NCBI RefSeq assembly: GCF_020216065.1
Contig: NZ_JAIWNA010000001.1
Coordinates: 1,432,511-1,496,510, forward strand
Source of the DNA: Nocardia rosealba
GTDB lineage: Bacteria > Actinomycetota > Actinomycetes > Mycobacteriales > Mycobacteriaceae
Reading direction: 5' to 3'
Length of the DNA stretch: 64,000 nt
Shown one piece after another: positions 46,817 through 57,481 of the stretch. How positions within the stretch are numbered: position 1 is the stretch's first letter; each line of letters opens with the position of its first letter. The position numbers and the translations under genes were made by a program. The notes beneath the pieces are model-generated. The model was not told where the DNA came from. It saw nothing but the letters and a program-made list of their open reading frames with translations, and made no database searches.

Positions 46817-47284
46817 TCAGTGGGGATTGATGTGCTTCATCTGCTTTTGCAGTTGGCGCAGGTGGGTGGCGGTGCCGGGCTGGGCCTCCCAGCCGGTGAT
46901 GACGCGGAACAGCAGGACCGCGCCCCATGGGCCGATCACCCACATCGGCCAGAAGTAGGTGAGTTCGCCTGCGGTCAGCGAGATCAGGCCCCAGATGACC
47001 AGCACGATGATGCTCACGCCGAGCCAGCTGCCCGCTTCGATGCGCTGCCACACGGGGATGCGCGGTGCTTGTTTCGGCGGGGTGGTGGGTTGCTTGTCCG
47101 GCAGGGCAGGCAGGTCCGAAAGGACGAGGGCGAGGTCGTCGCGGGTGGTGGTCGCGTAGACCTTCGCGACGCGCAGGTCGTACTCGGCCAGATCGAGTCT
47201 GCCGTCGGCCAGGTGAGTGCTCAGCTGGGCCACGATCGCATTGCGCTCGGCATCGGACGCGCGCGTGCCGGGGGTGATGTCCAT
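46817..47284 (-). CDS. DUF1707 and 2TM domain protein
   Basis: A 155-residue protein. Residues 4-55 are a DUF1707 domain (RASDAERNAIVAQLSTHLADGRLDLAEYDLRV). A Pro/Lys-rich linker leads to two transmembrane helices (LGVSIIVLVIWGLISL and WPMWVIGPWGAVLLF). This is a common but uncharacterised actinobacterial architecture; the linker-proximal WxR segment and short basic tail lie inside. The ATG at 47284 has GAGAGG eight bases upstream. It converges with the DUF350 gene and is divergent from smc. Confidence 0.85.
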   Translation of the reverse strand: MDITPGTRASDAERNAIVAQLSTHLADGRLDLAEYDLRVAKVYATTTRDDLALVLSDLPALPDKQPTTPPKQAPRIPVWQRIEAGSWLGVSIIVLVIWGLISLTAGELTYFWPMWVIGPWGAVLLFRVITGWEAQPGTATHLRQLQKQMKHINPH

Positions 47285-47522
47285 ACCGACAACCTCTCGT
47301 TCACCAAACACAGTGATCTGCTGGTACCAAGCGTCCACCCTCCACTGTGTAATGTCAACCCTTCGTCCGCCTACCGGCCGGAGGTTCACGGCGCCACGAC
47401 GGCGATCGGATAGGCTCACGCGAGCACACGGGCGGCAACACAGCCCGGTGCGATGTTCCAACCGCAGGCCGCGTGTCTTGCCCTCTCGCACCTAGGTCTG
47501 GCCAGAACTCCCGGAGAGGCGG

Positions 47523-50500
47523 GTGGCGTTGCATCTGAAGAGCTTGACGCTGAAAGGGTTCAAGTCTTTCGCGTCCGCAACCACGTTGCGCTTCGAACCC
47601 GGCATCACCTGTGTCGTCGGGCCCAACGGGTCGGGCAAGTCCAATGTCGTCGACGCGCTCACCTGGGTGATGGGCGAGCAGGGCGCCAAGGCGCTGCGCG
47701 GCGGCAAGATGCAGGACGTCATCTTCGCCGGAACCAGCGGACGTGCCGCCCTCGGGCGTGCCGAGGTGACGCTGACGATCGACAACTCCGACGGCGCGCT
47801 GCCCATCGACTACGCCGAGGTGTCCATCACCCGCCGCATGTTCCGTGACGGCGCGGGCGAATACGAGATCAACGGCAGCAGTTGCCGCCTGATGGACGTG
47901 CAGGAACTGCTGTCGGACTCCGGTATCGGGCGTGAGATGCACGTGATCGTCGGGCAGGGTCAGCTGTCGGCGATTCTCGAGTCGCGGCCAGAGGACCGGC
48001 GCGCGTTCGTCGAAGAGGCCGCGGGCGTGCTGAAGCACCGCAGGCGCAAGGAGAAGGCGGTCCGCAAGCTCGATGCGATGCAGGCCAATCTCGCCCGCCT
48101 CACCGACCTCACCACCGAACTGCGCCGCCAGCTCAAACCGCTCAGCAGGCAGGCCGAGGTGGCCCGTCGCGCCCAGACCGTGCAGGCAGACCTGCGCGAT
48201 GCCCGGCTGCGCCTGGCCGCCGACGACCTGGTGACGCGGCGCGGCGAACTCGAGTCGCAGCTGAGCAAAGAGGCCTACGCGCGCGAGCAGCAGATCAATG
48301 TGCAGTCCGAACTCGACGCCGCCAATGCCGCGCTCGCGCAGCAGGAGTTCCAGTTGTCGCGGCTGAGCCCGAGCGCCGAGGCGGCCGCGCAGACCTGGTT
48401 CCAGCTCTCCGCGCTGGCCGAACGCGTCAACGCGACCATCCGCATCGCCGCCGATCGCGCCCGCAACCTGCACACCGAGGCACCCGTGGGCACCGGCCGC
48501 GACCCCGAGCAGCTCGAGGCCGAGGCAGACCGGATCGAGGCCGAGGAAGCCGAACTGCGCTACGCCGTGGAAATGGCCGCCGAAACACTCGAGGCCGCGC
48601 GGGAAGCGCTGGCCGATCGCGAACACGCCGCCAAAGCCGCCGAACAGGCGCACCTGGCCGCCGTGCGGGCCATCGCCGACCGCCGCGAAGGGCTGGCCAG
48701 GCTGTCGGGTCAGGTGGAGAACCTGCGCACCCGGGCGCAGTCTGTCGACGCCGAGATCGCGCGGCTGTCGGTCGCCATCGCCGACGCGCGGCACCGCGGC
48801 GAGGCCGCCCAGGCCGAATACGACACCGTGCAGGACGAACTCGGCGATCTCGACGCGGGGGAGAAGGGGCTCGACGCCCAGCACGAACACGCCGTCGCCG
48901 CTTTGGAATTGGCCGACGAGCGGGTGCGTGAACTGCGCGAACAGGACCGCGAGGCGAGCAAGCTCGTCGCCCGGCTCGGGGCGCGCATCGAAGCACTCGA
49001 GATGAACCTGGCCCGCAAGGACGGTGCCGCCTGGCTGCTCGAACACGGGGTGAGTGGCGTCGGCGACCGGCTGTCGGGGCTGCTGCGCGTGGAAGCGGGA
49101 TTCGAAGCCGCCCTCGCCGCCTTGCTCGGCCCGCTGGCCGACGCGATCACCGCCGACACCGCCGCGGCCGCCGATGCGGCTGTGCGCGAGCTGCGAGCGG
49201 GTGACGGCGGTCGGGTGGCATTCGTCTTCGCCGCCGCGAGTTCGACCTCGTCCGCTGCTGAGAGCGGCTCGTCGGCGGGCGAGGCTGTGACGCGCGCTCG
49301 TGCCGATGCCGGGAGTGGCTTGCCGGGTGCGGACGTTGCGGCGCGCGCCTCTGACGACGCGGGGAGTGGTTCGCCGGGTGCGGACGCTCCGACGGGCGCT
49401 CGTGCCGATGCCGGGAGTGGCTTGCCGGGTGCGGACGTTGCGGCGCGCGCCTCTGCCGATGCCGGGAGTGGCTCGCGGGGAACGGATCAGCCTGCGAAGC
49501 GCGCTCCCGCCGATGCCGGGAGTAGTTCGGTGGGGTCGGGTCGAGGTCGTGCGCTCTCGGCAGACGCTGAGCGTGCGCCGCTGCCCGGAGGGGCCAGGTG
49601 GCTCGCTGATGTCGTCGACGGTGCCGCGCAGGTGCGGTCCGCGTTGGCCGCGCTCACCGCAGGTGTTGTCGTCGTTGACGATCTGGCAGCTGCCACGGCG
49701 CTGGCCGCTGAGCGACCGGAACTGCGGGTCGTCACCCGTGACGGTGATCTGGCCGGGTCGGGCTGGATCATCGGTGGTTCCGAGCGGATGCCGAGTCAGC
49801 TCGAGATCCAGGCCGACATCGACGCCGCCACCGCCGAATTGGCCGCCGCGCAGCGCCGCGCCGAGGAGCTCGAGGCCGCGCTGGCGGGTGCGCTCGCGGA
49901 GCAGACCGACCGGAAAGAGGCCGCCGACCACGCGCTGATGGCGCTGCACGAATCCGATCAGGCGCTGCTGGCCATCTACGACCGGCTCGCCCGGGTGGGC
50001 CAGACCGCGCGCGCCGCGCAGACCGAGGGCGAACGGCTCACCGCCCAGCGCGCCGAAGCCGAAGCGACCCGGGAGAAATCCCTCGCCTCCCTCGCCGAGC
50101 TCGAGGACCGGCTGCGCCACGCCGAAACCGAACACGACGACAGCGACGACAGCTACGGCACCGCTGGGACCGAGACCGCCGGGCGGGCCCGCGAAGAGGC
50201 CGCCGCCGCGCTTGCCGAGGCGCGGACCATGGAGGTCGAGGCAAGGCTGGCGGTGCGCACCGCCGAGGAGCGTGCGGAATCGGTTCGGGGCAAAGCGGAT
50301 TCGTTGCGTCGCGCCGCACGTGCCGAGCGGGAGGCGCGGGCGCGGGCCGAACGGGCGCAGGCCGCGCGCAGGCAGGCCGCCGCCGTCGCGGCCGCGGTGG
50401 CCGAGTCCGGTGCCAAGATCGCGAAGGAACTCGAGCAGGTGGTGGCCTCGGCCGCCGCCCGGCGCGACGAATTGGTCCGGCGCCGTGGGGAAGTCGCGTC

Positions 50501-51464
50501 GGCCGTGGAACAGGTCAAGGAACGGGCACGCGCCCTCAACACCCAACTGGCCCAGCTCACCGACGCCGTACACCGCGACGAGGTGGCCAAAGCCCAAGCG
50601 GCGCTGCGCATCGAACAGCTCGAGACCACCATCTCCGAACAGTTCGGCATCGCGCTGGCCGATCTGGTCGCCGAATACGGTCCCGATGTGCCGCTGCCGC
50701 CGTCGGCGCTGGAGATGCAGGAATACGAGGACGCCAAGGAGCGCGGCGAGCAGGTCACCGCGCCGCAGCCGATGCCCTACGACCGCGCCACCCAGGAGCG
50801 CCGCGCCAAACGCGCCGAGAAGGACCTCGCCACCCTCGGCAAGGTCAATCCGCTCGCACTGGAGGAATTCGCGGCGCTCGAGGAACGCTACAACTTCCTG
50901 GCCACCCAGCTCGAGGACGTCAAGAACGCCCGCAAGGACCTCCTGGATGTGGTCGCCGAGGTCGACGCCCGCATCCTGCAGGTGTTCACCGAGGCCTACG
51001 CCGATGTGGAACGCGAGTTCGTCGGGGTGTTCGCCAAACTGTTCCCCGGCGGCGAGGGCCGACTCGTGCTCACCGACCCGTCCGACATGCTCACCACCGG
51101 CATCGAGGTCGAGGCCCGGCCGCCGGGCAAGAAGGTCAAGCGGCTGTCGTTGCTCTCCGGTGGCGAGAAGTCGCTGACCGCCGTGGCGCTGCTGGTCGCG
51201 ATCTTCCGTGCCCGCCCGTCCCCGTTCTATGTGATGGACGAGGTGGAGGCCGCACTGGACGACACCAACCTGCGCCGCCTCATCGGCCTGTTCGAACAGC
51301 TGCGGGAGAAAAGCCAGCTGATCGTCATCACCCACCAGAAGCCGACCATGGAGATCGCTGACGCCCTCTACGGCGTGAGTATGCGCGGTGACGGCATCAC
51401 CCAGGTGATCTCCCAGCGACTCACCCGTTCCGCCGCCCCGGTCGAGGCGTCCGCTCCGGCCTGA
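47523..51464 (+). CDS. smc: chromosome segregation protein SMC with enlarged hinge
   Basis: Condensin ATPase that loads on DNA and organises the chromosome. The 1313-residue product has Walker [17 protein letters not shown] (33-40 core), long coiled coils, a central hinge (from about 500), the ABC signature [17 protein letters not shown] and Walker [14 protein letters not shown]. It is over 100 residues longer than the mycobacterial protein, because a Gly/Ala/Asp/Ser-rich repetitive segment of about 110 residues (about 573-690) is inserted within the hinge, between VAFVFAAAS and [15 protein letters not shown]. The GTG start gives [16 protein letters not shown], as in orthologues. ScpA and ScpB genes are not in the window. 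Confidence 0.95.
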   Translation: MALHLKSLTLKGFKSFASATTLRFEPGITCVVGPNGSGKSNVVDALTWVMGEQGAKALRGGKMQDVIFAGTSGRAALGRAEVTLTIDNSDGALPIDYAEVSITRRMFRDGAGEYEINGSSCRLMDVQELLSDSGIGREMHVIVGQGQLSAILESRPEDRRAFVEEAAGVLKHRRRKEKAVRKLDAMQANLARLTDLTTELRRQLKPLSRQAEVARRAQTVQADLRDARLRLAADDLVTRRGELESQLSKEAYAREQQINVQSELDAANAALAQQEFQLSRLSPSAEAAAQTWFQLSALAERVNATIRIAADRARNLHTEAPVGTGRDPEQLEAEADRIEAEEAELRYAVEMAAETLEAAREALADREHAAKAAEQAHLAAVRAIADRREGLARLSGQVENLRTRAQSVDAEIARLSVAIADARHRGEAAQAEYDTVQDELGDLDAGEKGLDAQHEHAVAALELADERVRELREQDREASKLVARLGARIEALEMNLARKDGAAWLLEHGVSGVGDRLSGLLRVEAGFEAALAALLGPLADAITADTAAAADAAVRELRAGDGGRVAFVFAAASSTSSAAESGSSAGEAVTRARADAGSGLPGADVAARASDDAGSGSPGADAPTGARADAGSGLPGADVAARASADAGSGSRGTDQPAKRAPADAGSSSVGSGRGRALSADAERAPLPGGARWLADVVDGAAQVRSALAALTAGVVVVDDLAAATALAAERPELRVVTRDGDLAGSGWIIGGSERMPSQLEIQADIDAATAELAAAQRRAEELEAALAGALAEQTDRKEAADHALMALHESDQALLAIYDRLARVGQTARAAQTEGERLTAQRAEAEATREKSLASLAELEDRLRHAETEHDDSDDSYGTAGTETAGRAREEAAAALAEARTMEVEARLAVRTAEERAESVRGKADSLRRAARAEREARARAERAQAARRQAAAVAAAVAESGAKIAKELEQVVASAAARRDELVRRRGEVASAVEQVKERARALNTQLAQLTDAVHRDEVAKAQAALRIEQLETTISEQFGIALADLVAEYGPDVPLPPSALEMQEYEDAKERGEQVTAPQPMPYDRATQERRAKRAEKDLATLGKVNPLALEEFAALEERYNFLATQLEDVKNARKDLLDVVAEVDARILQVFTEAYADVEREFVGVFAKLFPGGEGRLVLTDPSDMLTTGIEVEARPPGKKVKRLSLLSGGEKSLTAVALLVAIFRARPSPFYVMDEVEAALDDTNLRRLIGLFEQLREKSQLIVITHQKPTMEIADALYGVSMRGDGITQVISQRLTRSAAPVEASAPA
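49299..49530 (+). repeat. tandem 51-bp repeats in the smc hinge
   Basis: Units begin at 49299, 49350, 49401 and 49452, with a partial fifth. Each codes for 17-18 residues with the core ADAGSGxPGADxxxxA. Units 1 and 3 are nearly identical at the DNA level, which suggests recent unit duplication. The reading frame is kept. Confidence 0.9.
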
Positions 51465-51467
51465 CGA

Positions 51468-52370
51468 TCACGCCGTCACGTCCATCTGGGCGGCGATGCG
51501 GTCGGCGCCGCCGCGGGCCAGCCAGTCCGGCAGGCTCGTCAGGCCCGGGTGGAGGGCGCGCAGGGCAGTCAGATCGGCGTGCCAGCCACCGGTTTCGCGG
51601 ATGAGCCGCCAGGTGTTGGCGAGCTGGGGTCCGATCGCCGCGGCCTCGGCTTCCGAGACCTCGCGGTAGTGGATCGGACGGCCGGTGGCGGCCGAGATGG
51701 CGGCGGCCGCCTCGGTGGGCGTCATCGCCTCACCCGCCAGCTCCAGTGCACGACCGTGCCAACTGTCCGGGTCCGCGAACGCGAGCGCGGCGAAGGCGGC
51801 GATGTCGTCGATCGCGATCATCTGCAACGGACGGTCGGCCGGGAACAAGTGGCGGTGCTCCCCACCTGCTCGGATGCCGTCCACCGGTGAGCCGTGCATC
51901 AGATAGTTCTCCATGAACCGCACCGGCCGCAACAGGGTGTAGCGCAACCCCGCCGCGCGGATGGCGTCCTCGATCCGGCGCTTGCCCTCCTGCCCCCACG
52001 ACTCGGCCGGGCCCATGGTGGCGATTCCGGAGAACACGAGCTGGTCGACGTCGGCAGCGCGGGCCGCCTCGATCATGGCGATACCGCGGCGGGCTTCGTC
52101 ACCCGCGGTCCACCCGCTCGGCCCGTAGTCGGCGGGCGGGATGAGGAATACAGCCCGAGCGCCTTTCGCCGCGACGCGCAGCGAGGCGGGGTCGTCGAAG
52201 TCGCCGACGACCAGTTCGGCACCCGCCTCGGCCAGGTCGCGCGCGACGGGGGAGTGCGGGTCACGCACGAGCGCGCGAACCCGGTGGCCGTCGGCGAGCA
52301 GCTTGCGGGCGGTGACGCCACCCTGCTTGCCGGTGGCGCCGGTGATCAGGACGGGAAGTGCTGACGTCAT
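51468..52370 (-). CDS. NmrA-like NAD(P)-binding oxidoreductase
   Basis: A 300-residue atypical short-chain dehydrogenase. The N-terminal dinucleotide-binding motif is LITGATGKQGGVTARKLL, followed by VVGDFDDPASL and a typical NmrA C-terminal part (PLQMIAIDDIAAFAALAF). The tyrosine-lysine catalytic pair of true SDRs is not evident, so it may bind NAD(P) as a sensor or quinone-type reductase. It is divergent from the TetR gene, with one operator between them, and so is the probable target. It ends three bases from the smc stop, convergent. Confidence 0.85.
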   Translation of the reverse strand: MTSALPVLITGATGKQGGVTARKLLADGHRVRALVRDPHSPVARDLAEAGAELVVGDFDDPASLRVAAKGARAVFLIPPADYGPSGWTAGDEARRGIAMIEAARAADVDQLVFSGIATMGPAESWGQEGKRRIEDAIRAAGLRYTLLRPVRFMENYLMHGSPVDGIRAGGEHRHLFPADRPLQMIAIDDIAAFAALAFADPDSWHGRALELAGEAMTPTEAAAAISAATGRPIHYREVSEAEAAAIGPQLANTWRLIRETGGWHADLTALRALHPGLTSLPDWLARGGADRIAAQMDVTA

Positions 52371-52408
52371 GGCGGAGGAGCTCCGTTTCGTAGTCGATCC
52401 TGTGTCTA

Positions 52409-52433
52409 CAATCGGGTCGTTCGACCCGTATTG
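52409..52433. promoter_or_regulatory. TetR operator between the NmrA-like and TetR genes
   Basis: CGGGTCG-TT-CGACCCG (52413-52428) is perfect and extends to CAAT...ATTG on both sides with one extra base on the right. It overlaps a good -10 (TACAAT, 52407-52412) for the TetR gene. The repressor would thus block its own promoter and probably that of the divergent oxidoreductase. Confidence 0.65.
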
Positions 52434-52493
52434 CGGACGGTACGGGTGCGCCGACCGGGTATGCCACGTCCGAAGTGGGGAAGGCGTAACGAA

Positions 52494-53270
52494 ATGACGG
52501 TCCGAGATGGCACGGAACCGGCGGTACGGGCCGACGCGCGCCGCAACCGGGCACTGATCCTGGCGGCCGCTCAGCGCGCCTTGGCCGAACGCGGCACCAC
52601 CGTCTCGCTGATGGAGGTGGCCCGCCGCGCCGGTGTCGGCGCGGGCACTGTCCACCGCCATTTCCCCACGAAGACCGCGCTGCTGGAAGCGGTCATGCAG
52701 GAGCGGGTCGACGGGCTGGCGGCGCTGGCCGCCGAACACCTGACCGATCCGGACCCCGGCGCGGCCTTCTTCGCCCTGTGCGCCCATGTGATCGTGACGA
52801 CGCCGGGCAACAAAGACCTCTGCGACCTGGTGCAATCCGACGACGGCTGGCCTCGTGCGCTGCTGCGTGGCGCGGGCGAGCGTTTCCACCGTGCCCTCGG
52901 TGCGCTGCTCGTCGCGGCCCAGCGTCAGGGCGCGGTCCGCGCGGAGGTGACCGTCACCGACGTGCTGGACATCTTCACCGGATGTGTTGCGATCCAACGC
53001 CATCGGCAGACCGGCGAGCCCGTCGCACCGGCCGTCGCGCTCATCCTCGACGCGCTACGGACGCCGTCCTCGACCGTAACGGAACTCGCGAAAACCGACC
53101 GTGACGAAACGGCGAGAAGTAGCGAAAGCCCGGCGCCGTGCCCCGTCTGCCGGGCACCGGTCCACCGACCGGCGGTCGGCAGACCGGCTCGTTACTGTTC
53201 CCCGGCCTGCCGCCAGAAAGCCCACCGGCTCCGCAGCTCGTCGAACTCCCCGCGGCTGCGCCGCGCGTGA
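52494..53270 (+). CDS. TetR family regulator with C-terminal Cys-rich motif
   Basis: A 258-residue regulator. The N-terminal helix-turn-helix is at about 15-60 (LILAAAQRALAERG...MEVARRAGVGAGTVHRHFPTKTALLEAV), followed by the ligand-binding helical domain to about 200. The last 45 residues add CPVCRAPVHRPAVGRPARYCSPACRQKAHR, a C-x2-C...C-x3-C pattern that could bind zinc. The start ATG at 52494 follows GAAGG. The role is control of the divergent NmrA-like gene; the inducer is unknown. Confidence 0.85.
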   Translation: MTVRDGTEPAVRADARRNRALILAAAQRALAERGTTVSLMEVARRAGVGAGTVHRHFPTKTALLEAVMQERVDGLAALAAEHLTDPDPGAAFFALCAHVIVTTPGNKDLCDLVQSDDGWPRALLRGAGERFHRALGALLVAAQRQGAVRAEVTVTDVLDIFTGCVAIQRHRQTGEPVAPAVALILDALRTPSSTVTELAKTDRDETARSSESPAPCPVCRAPVHRPAVGRPARYCSPACRQKAHRLRSSSNSPRLRRA

Positions 53271-53274
53271 GCGT

Positions 53275-53664
53275 CTACAGCAGGTCGCTGACGTCGTCGG
53301 GGACGTCTACGGCGTATTTGCGCAGGATGTCCATCGAGATGACCTCGAGGGCATTCTCGTGGGTCGCGGCCAGGACCACCGGCGCGGCGACACCGTCCTC
53401 GTGGGCGTGCAGCCACCGGACCGCGACCACGCACCAGCGGTCGCCCGGCTGCAGGCCGGGAAAGTTGTTCTCCGGGCGCGGGGTGCTGAGGTCGTTGCCG
53501 ATGGACGCCTGATGTTCCAGGAATTCCGCCGTCACCACGGTGCACACGGTGTGGCTGCCGAGATCCTCCGGACCGGTGCTGCAGCAGCCGTCCCGGTAGA
53601 AGCCCGTGAGAGGATCGGTGCCGCACTCTTCCAGCGGCCCCCCAAGCACGTTTCGATCGGTCAC
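53275..53664 (-). CDS. DUF2237 family protein
   Basis: A 129-residue protein of the DUF2237 family, function unknown. It has the conserved start NVLGGPLEECGTDPLTGFYRDGCC, then GSHTVCTVVTAEFLEHQ, GDRWCVVAVRWLHAH and the ending NALEVISMDILRKYAVD. Four or more conserved cysteines suggest metal binding or redox. The GTG at 53664 has TAGGAT at leaderless spacing. It converges with the TetR gene, four bases away. Confidence 0.88.
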   Translation of the reverse strand: MTDRNVLGGPLEECGTDPLTGFYRDGCCSTGPEDLGSHTVCTVVTAEFLEHQASIGNDLSTPRPENNFPGLQPGDRWCVVAVRWLHAHEDGVAAPVVLAATHENALEVISMDILRKYAVDVPDDVSDLL

Positions 53665-53671
53665 TCCGCCG

Positions 53672-53677
53672 ATCCTA
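53672..53677 (-). promoter_or_regulatory. -10 element of a leaderless DUF2237-gene mRNA
   Basis: On the minus strand TAGGAT is followed by seven bases (CGGCGGA) and then the GTG at 53664. Confidence 0.5.
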
Positions 53678-53806
53678 TGGGTGAAACGCCAGAAGTTCCG
53701 CAGGACAACGAATCTGTAGTGTTTCCGCCTATCGGCGAACACCTCCGAAAACCACGCCCGACCCGCCGGGACGACGCCGCCGACGTGCCGCGACGAGGCA
53801 GCCGAA

Positions 53807-53812
53807 TAGACT
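53807..53812 (+). promoter_or_regulatory. -10 element of a leaderless ftsY mRNA
   Basis: TAGACT, seven bases (CGGCCGA), then GTG at 53820. No Shine-Dalgarno is present. Confidence 0.5.
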
Positions 53813-53819
53813 CGGCCGA

Positions 53820-55385
53820 GTGAGTTCGCAAGCGTGGATCCTGATCGCCGCGATCGCCGCCGTGCTGCTGGTGGCGCTCGTCGCGGGTTTCGTCCTGTAC
53901 AAGCGCCGCCAGATTTCGCTGGCGCCGCCCGAGCCGGACAAGGAGTTGACGGACCGCTCCGGTGGTTACACGGCGTCCGGCGGATTCAGTTTCACCCAGG
54001 GCGGGGCGACGGCTACCGCGCCGCGTCCGGAACCCCTGCCGCGCGTCGAGCGCACCGACACCGAGGGGCAACCGCACGTCGGTGACGACGCCGCCGTCCC
54101 CCGCGACGCCCCGCGCCGCAATATCACCGATGTGCCGCTGCCCGAGGGCGACGTGTCGGTCGAGGAGCCGGTGGTCGTCCCGGACGACGCCTCCTCGCTC
54201 ACGACTCCGGTAGCGCCCACCGAACCCGCGCCGGACACACCCACGACGGCCCCGCCCGCCGAGACCGCGCCTACCGACACCGCACCGACGACCGACGCGC
54301 CTACCGAGGTCGCGCCGACCGAGACGCCGAAGACCGCGCCCGCGCCGAAGGCCACTCCGGCGGACACCGCGCCACCTGTCACTCCTGCTCCGGCACCCGA
54401 AGCGCCGAGCACCGCCCCCGCCCAGCCCCAGGCGACCACCGAGATCGAGGAGATCGACCCGACCACCGGTCGCCTCGTCCGCCTGCGTGGCCGCCTCGCC
54501 CGCTCGCAGAACGCCGTCGGCAAGAGCCTGCTCGGCCTGCTCGGCGGCGGCGACCTCGACGAGGACTCCTGGGAGGAGATCGAGGACACCCTCGTCCTCG
54601 CCGACATCGGCACCGCGAGCACCGCCGCCATCGTCACCCGGCTGCGAGAGGAGATGGCCGCGCGCAGCGTGCGCACCCCCGAACAGGCCCGCGCCGCCCT
54701 GCGCGACGTGCTCATCGAGGCGCTGCGCCCCGAGCTCGATCGGTCCATCCACGCGCTGCCGCACGGCGACAAACCGGCCATCCTGCTGGTCGTCGGCGTG
54801 AACGGCACCGGCAAGACCACCACCACCGGCAAGCTCGCGCGCGTGCTCGTCGCCGACGGCCGCCGGGTCCTGCTCGGCGCCGCCGACACCTTCCGCGCCG
54901 CCGCCGCCGACCAGCTGCAGACCTGGGGCGAACGGGTCGGTGCCGAGACCGTGCGCGGCAAGGAAGCCGCCGACCCCGCCGCCGTCGCCTTCGACGCGGT
55001 GACCGCGGGCATCGATCGCGGTGTCGACGCGGTGCTCATCGACACCGCGGGTCGCCTGCACACCAAGACCGGCCTGATGGACGAACTGGGCAAGGTCAAG
55101 CGCGTGGTGGAGAAGAAGGCCGAGGTCGACGAGGTGCTGCTGGTCCTCGACGCCACCGTCGGCCAGAACGGCCTGATGCAGGCGCGCGTGTTCGCCGACG
55201 TCGTCGACATCACCGGTGTGGTGCTCACCAAACTCGACGGCACCGCCAAGGGCGGCATCGTGTTCCAGGTGCAGCACGAACTCGGCGTTCCGGTGAAGCT
55301 CGTCGGCCTGGGCGAGGGTGCCGACCATCTGGCTCCGTTCGAACCGAGCGCTTTCGTCGACGCCCTGCTCGGCGGCACTTCCTAG
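53820..55385 (+). CDS. ftsY: signal recognition particle receptor FtsY
   Basis: GTPase that docks the SRP-ribosome complex on the membrane. The 521-residue product starts with a transmembrane helix (AWILIAAIAAVLLVALVAGF, about 5-26), unlike the peripheral E. coli protein. A disordered linker of about 170 residues, Pro/Thr/Ala-rich in its second half (APTETPKTAPAPKATPADT), precedes the NG domain: VVGVNGTGKTTTTGKLARVL (G1), DTFRAAAADQL (G2), VLIDTAGRLHTKTGLMDEL (G3), TKLDGTAKGG (G4), GLGEGADHLAPF (G5). Its partner Ffh is encoded at 60.4 kb. Confidence 0.96.
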   Translation: MSSQAWILIAAIAAVLLVALVAGFVLYKRRQISLAPPEPDKELTDRSGGYTASGGFSFTQGGATATAPRPEPLPRVERTDTEGQPHVGDDAAVPRDAPRRNITDVPLPEGDVSVEEPVVVPDDASSLTTPVAPTEPAPDTPTTAPPAETAPTDTAPTTDAPTEVAPTETPKTAPAPKATPADTAPPVTPAPAPEAPSTAPAQPQATTEIEEIDPTTGRLVRLRGRLARSQNAVGKSLLGLLGGGDLDEDSWEEIEDTLVLADIGTASTAAIVTRLREEMAARSVRTPEQARAALRDVLIEALRPELDRSIHALPHGDKPAILLVVGVNGTGKTTTTGKLARVLVADGRRVLLGAADTFRAAAADQLQTWGERVGAETVRGKEAADPAAVAFDAVTAGIDRGVDAVLIDTAGRLHTKTGLMDELGKVKRVVEKKAEVDEVLLVLDATVGQNGLMQARVFADVVDITGVVLTKLDGTAKGGIVFQVQHELGVPVKLVGLGEGADHLAPFEPSAFVDALLGGTS

Positions 55386-55433
55386 CACTACGACGCTGCC
55401 CGCCCGGTCACCGCGAACCGGGCGGGCAGTGCT
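55384..55433. terminator. ftsY terminator hairpin
   Basis: CTGCCCGCCCGGT (55396-55408) pairs perfectly with ACCGGGCGGGCAG (55417-55429) around an eight-base loop. Outer AGCACT/AGTGCT extend the stem. It begins at the ftsY stop. Confidence 0.75.
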
Positions 55434-55569
55434 GTGTGCAGGGCAGGTACACACCGGCGACCCGCCGCGCGAACGGGCGGCAAACCGCACCTGCGTCCCG
55501 ACCTCACGGTGAGCTGCCAAGCTGTGGCGAAACTCGCGAAACCTGGTGGCAACACAAGTGGCCGATCCG

Positions 55570-55607
55570 TTCACGCAGGTGAAACACCACAGCTCAACGG
55601 ATGAAAC
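55570..55607 (+). promoter_or_regulatory. GlnR-like box upstream of amt
   Basis: Four five-base half-sites follow the actinobacterial GlnR plan a-n6-b-n6-a-n6-b: TTCAC (55570), GAAAC (55581), GCTCA (55592), GAAAC (55603). All three spacers are exactly six bases. Both b-sites are perfect, the first a-site fits GTNAC except for the first base, and the second is poor. It lies 74 bases before the amt start, where nitrogen control is expected. Confidence 0.65.
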
Positions 55608-55680
55608 ACCAAGTCGCGACCCTTCTGTACAGGTCCTTTTTGCCGTCATCGGCGAGGCCCGAGATGAGGAGGAAGACAAG

Positions 55681-57389
<1,709 letters not shown>

Positions 57390-57418
57390 TTCGCCGCAGT
57401 CGCACGGCGAACGATCGA

Positions 57419-57458
57419 GCGGCCCCGCTCCTACCGGATTCGGTCGGGGCGGGGCCGC
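57419..57458. terminator. hairpin between glnK and glnD
   Basis: GCGGCCCCGC (57419-57428) pairs with GCGGGGCCGC (57449-57458) around a 20-base loop, 29 bases after glnK and 23 bases before glnD. It may attenuate glnD relative to amt-glnK. Confidence 0.6.
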
Positions 57459-57481
57459 CCGCATGAATGGGTGGTGGGGCA

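Noticed and set aside
46704..47506. Two copies of the 10-base palindrome TCTGGCCAGA (46704-46713 and 47497-47506) flanking the DUF1707 gene
   Set aside because: Too short to call an attachment site or repeat, and nothing between them looks mobile.
47355..51335. Open frame of 1326 codons antisense to smc
   Set aside because: No family motif, and it runs through the conserved SMC ATPase parts on the other strand. Long antisense frames are expected at this GC content.
55546..55680. 45-codon N-terminal extension of amt
   Set aside because: It overlaps the GlnR-like box, is hydrophilic and unlike Amt proteins, while GTG 55681 has a strong GAGGAGG site.
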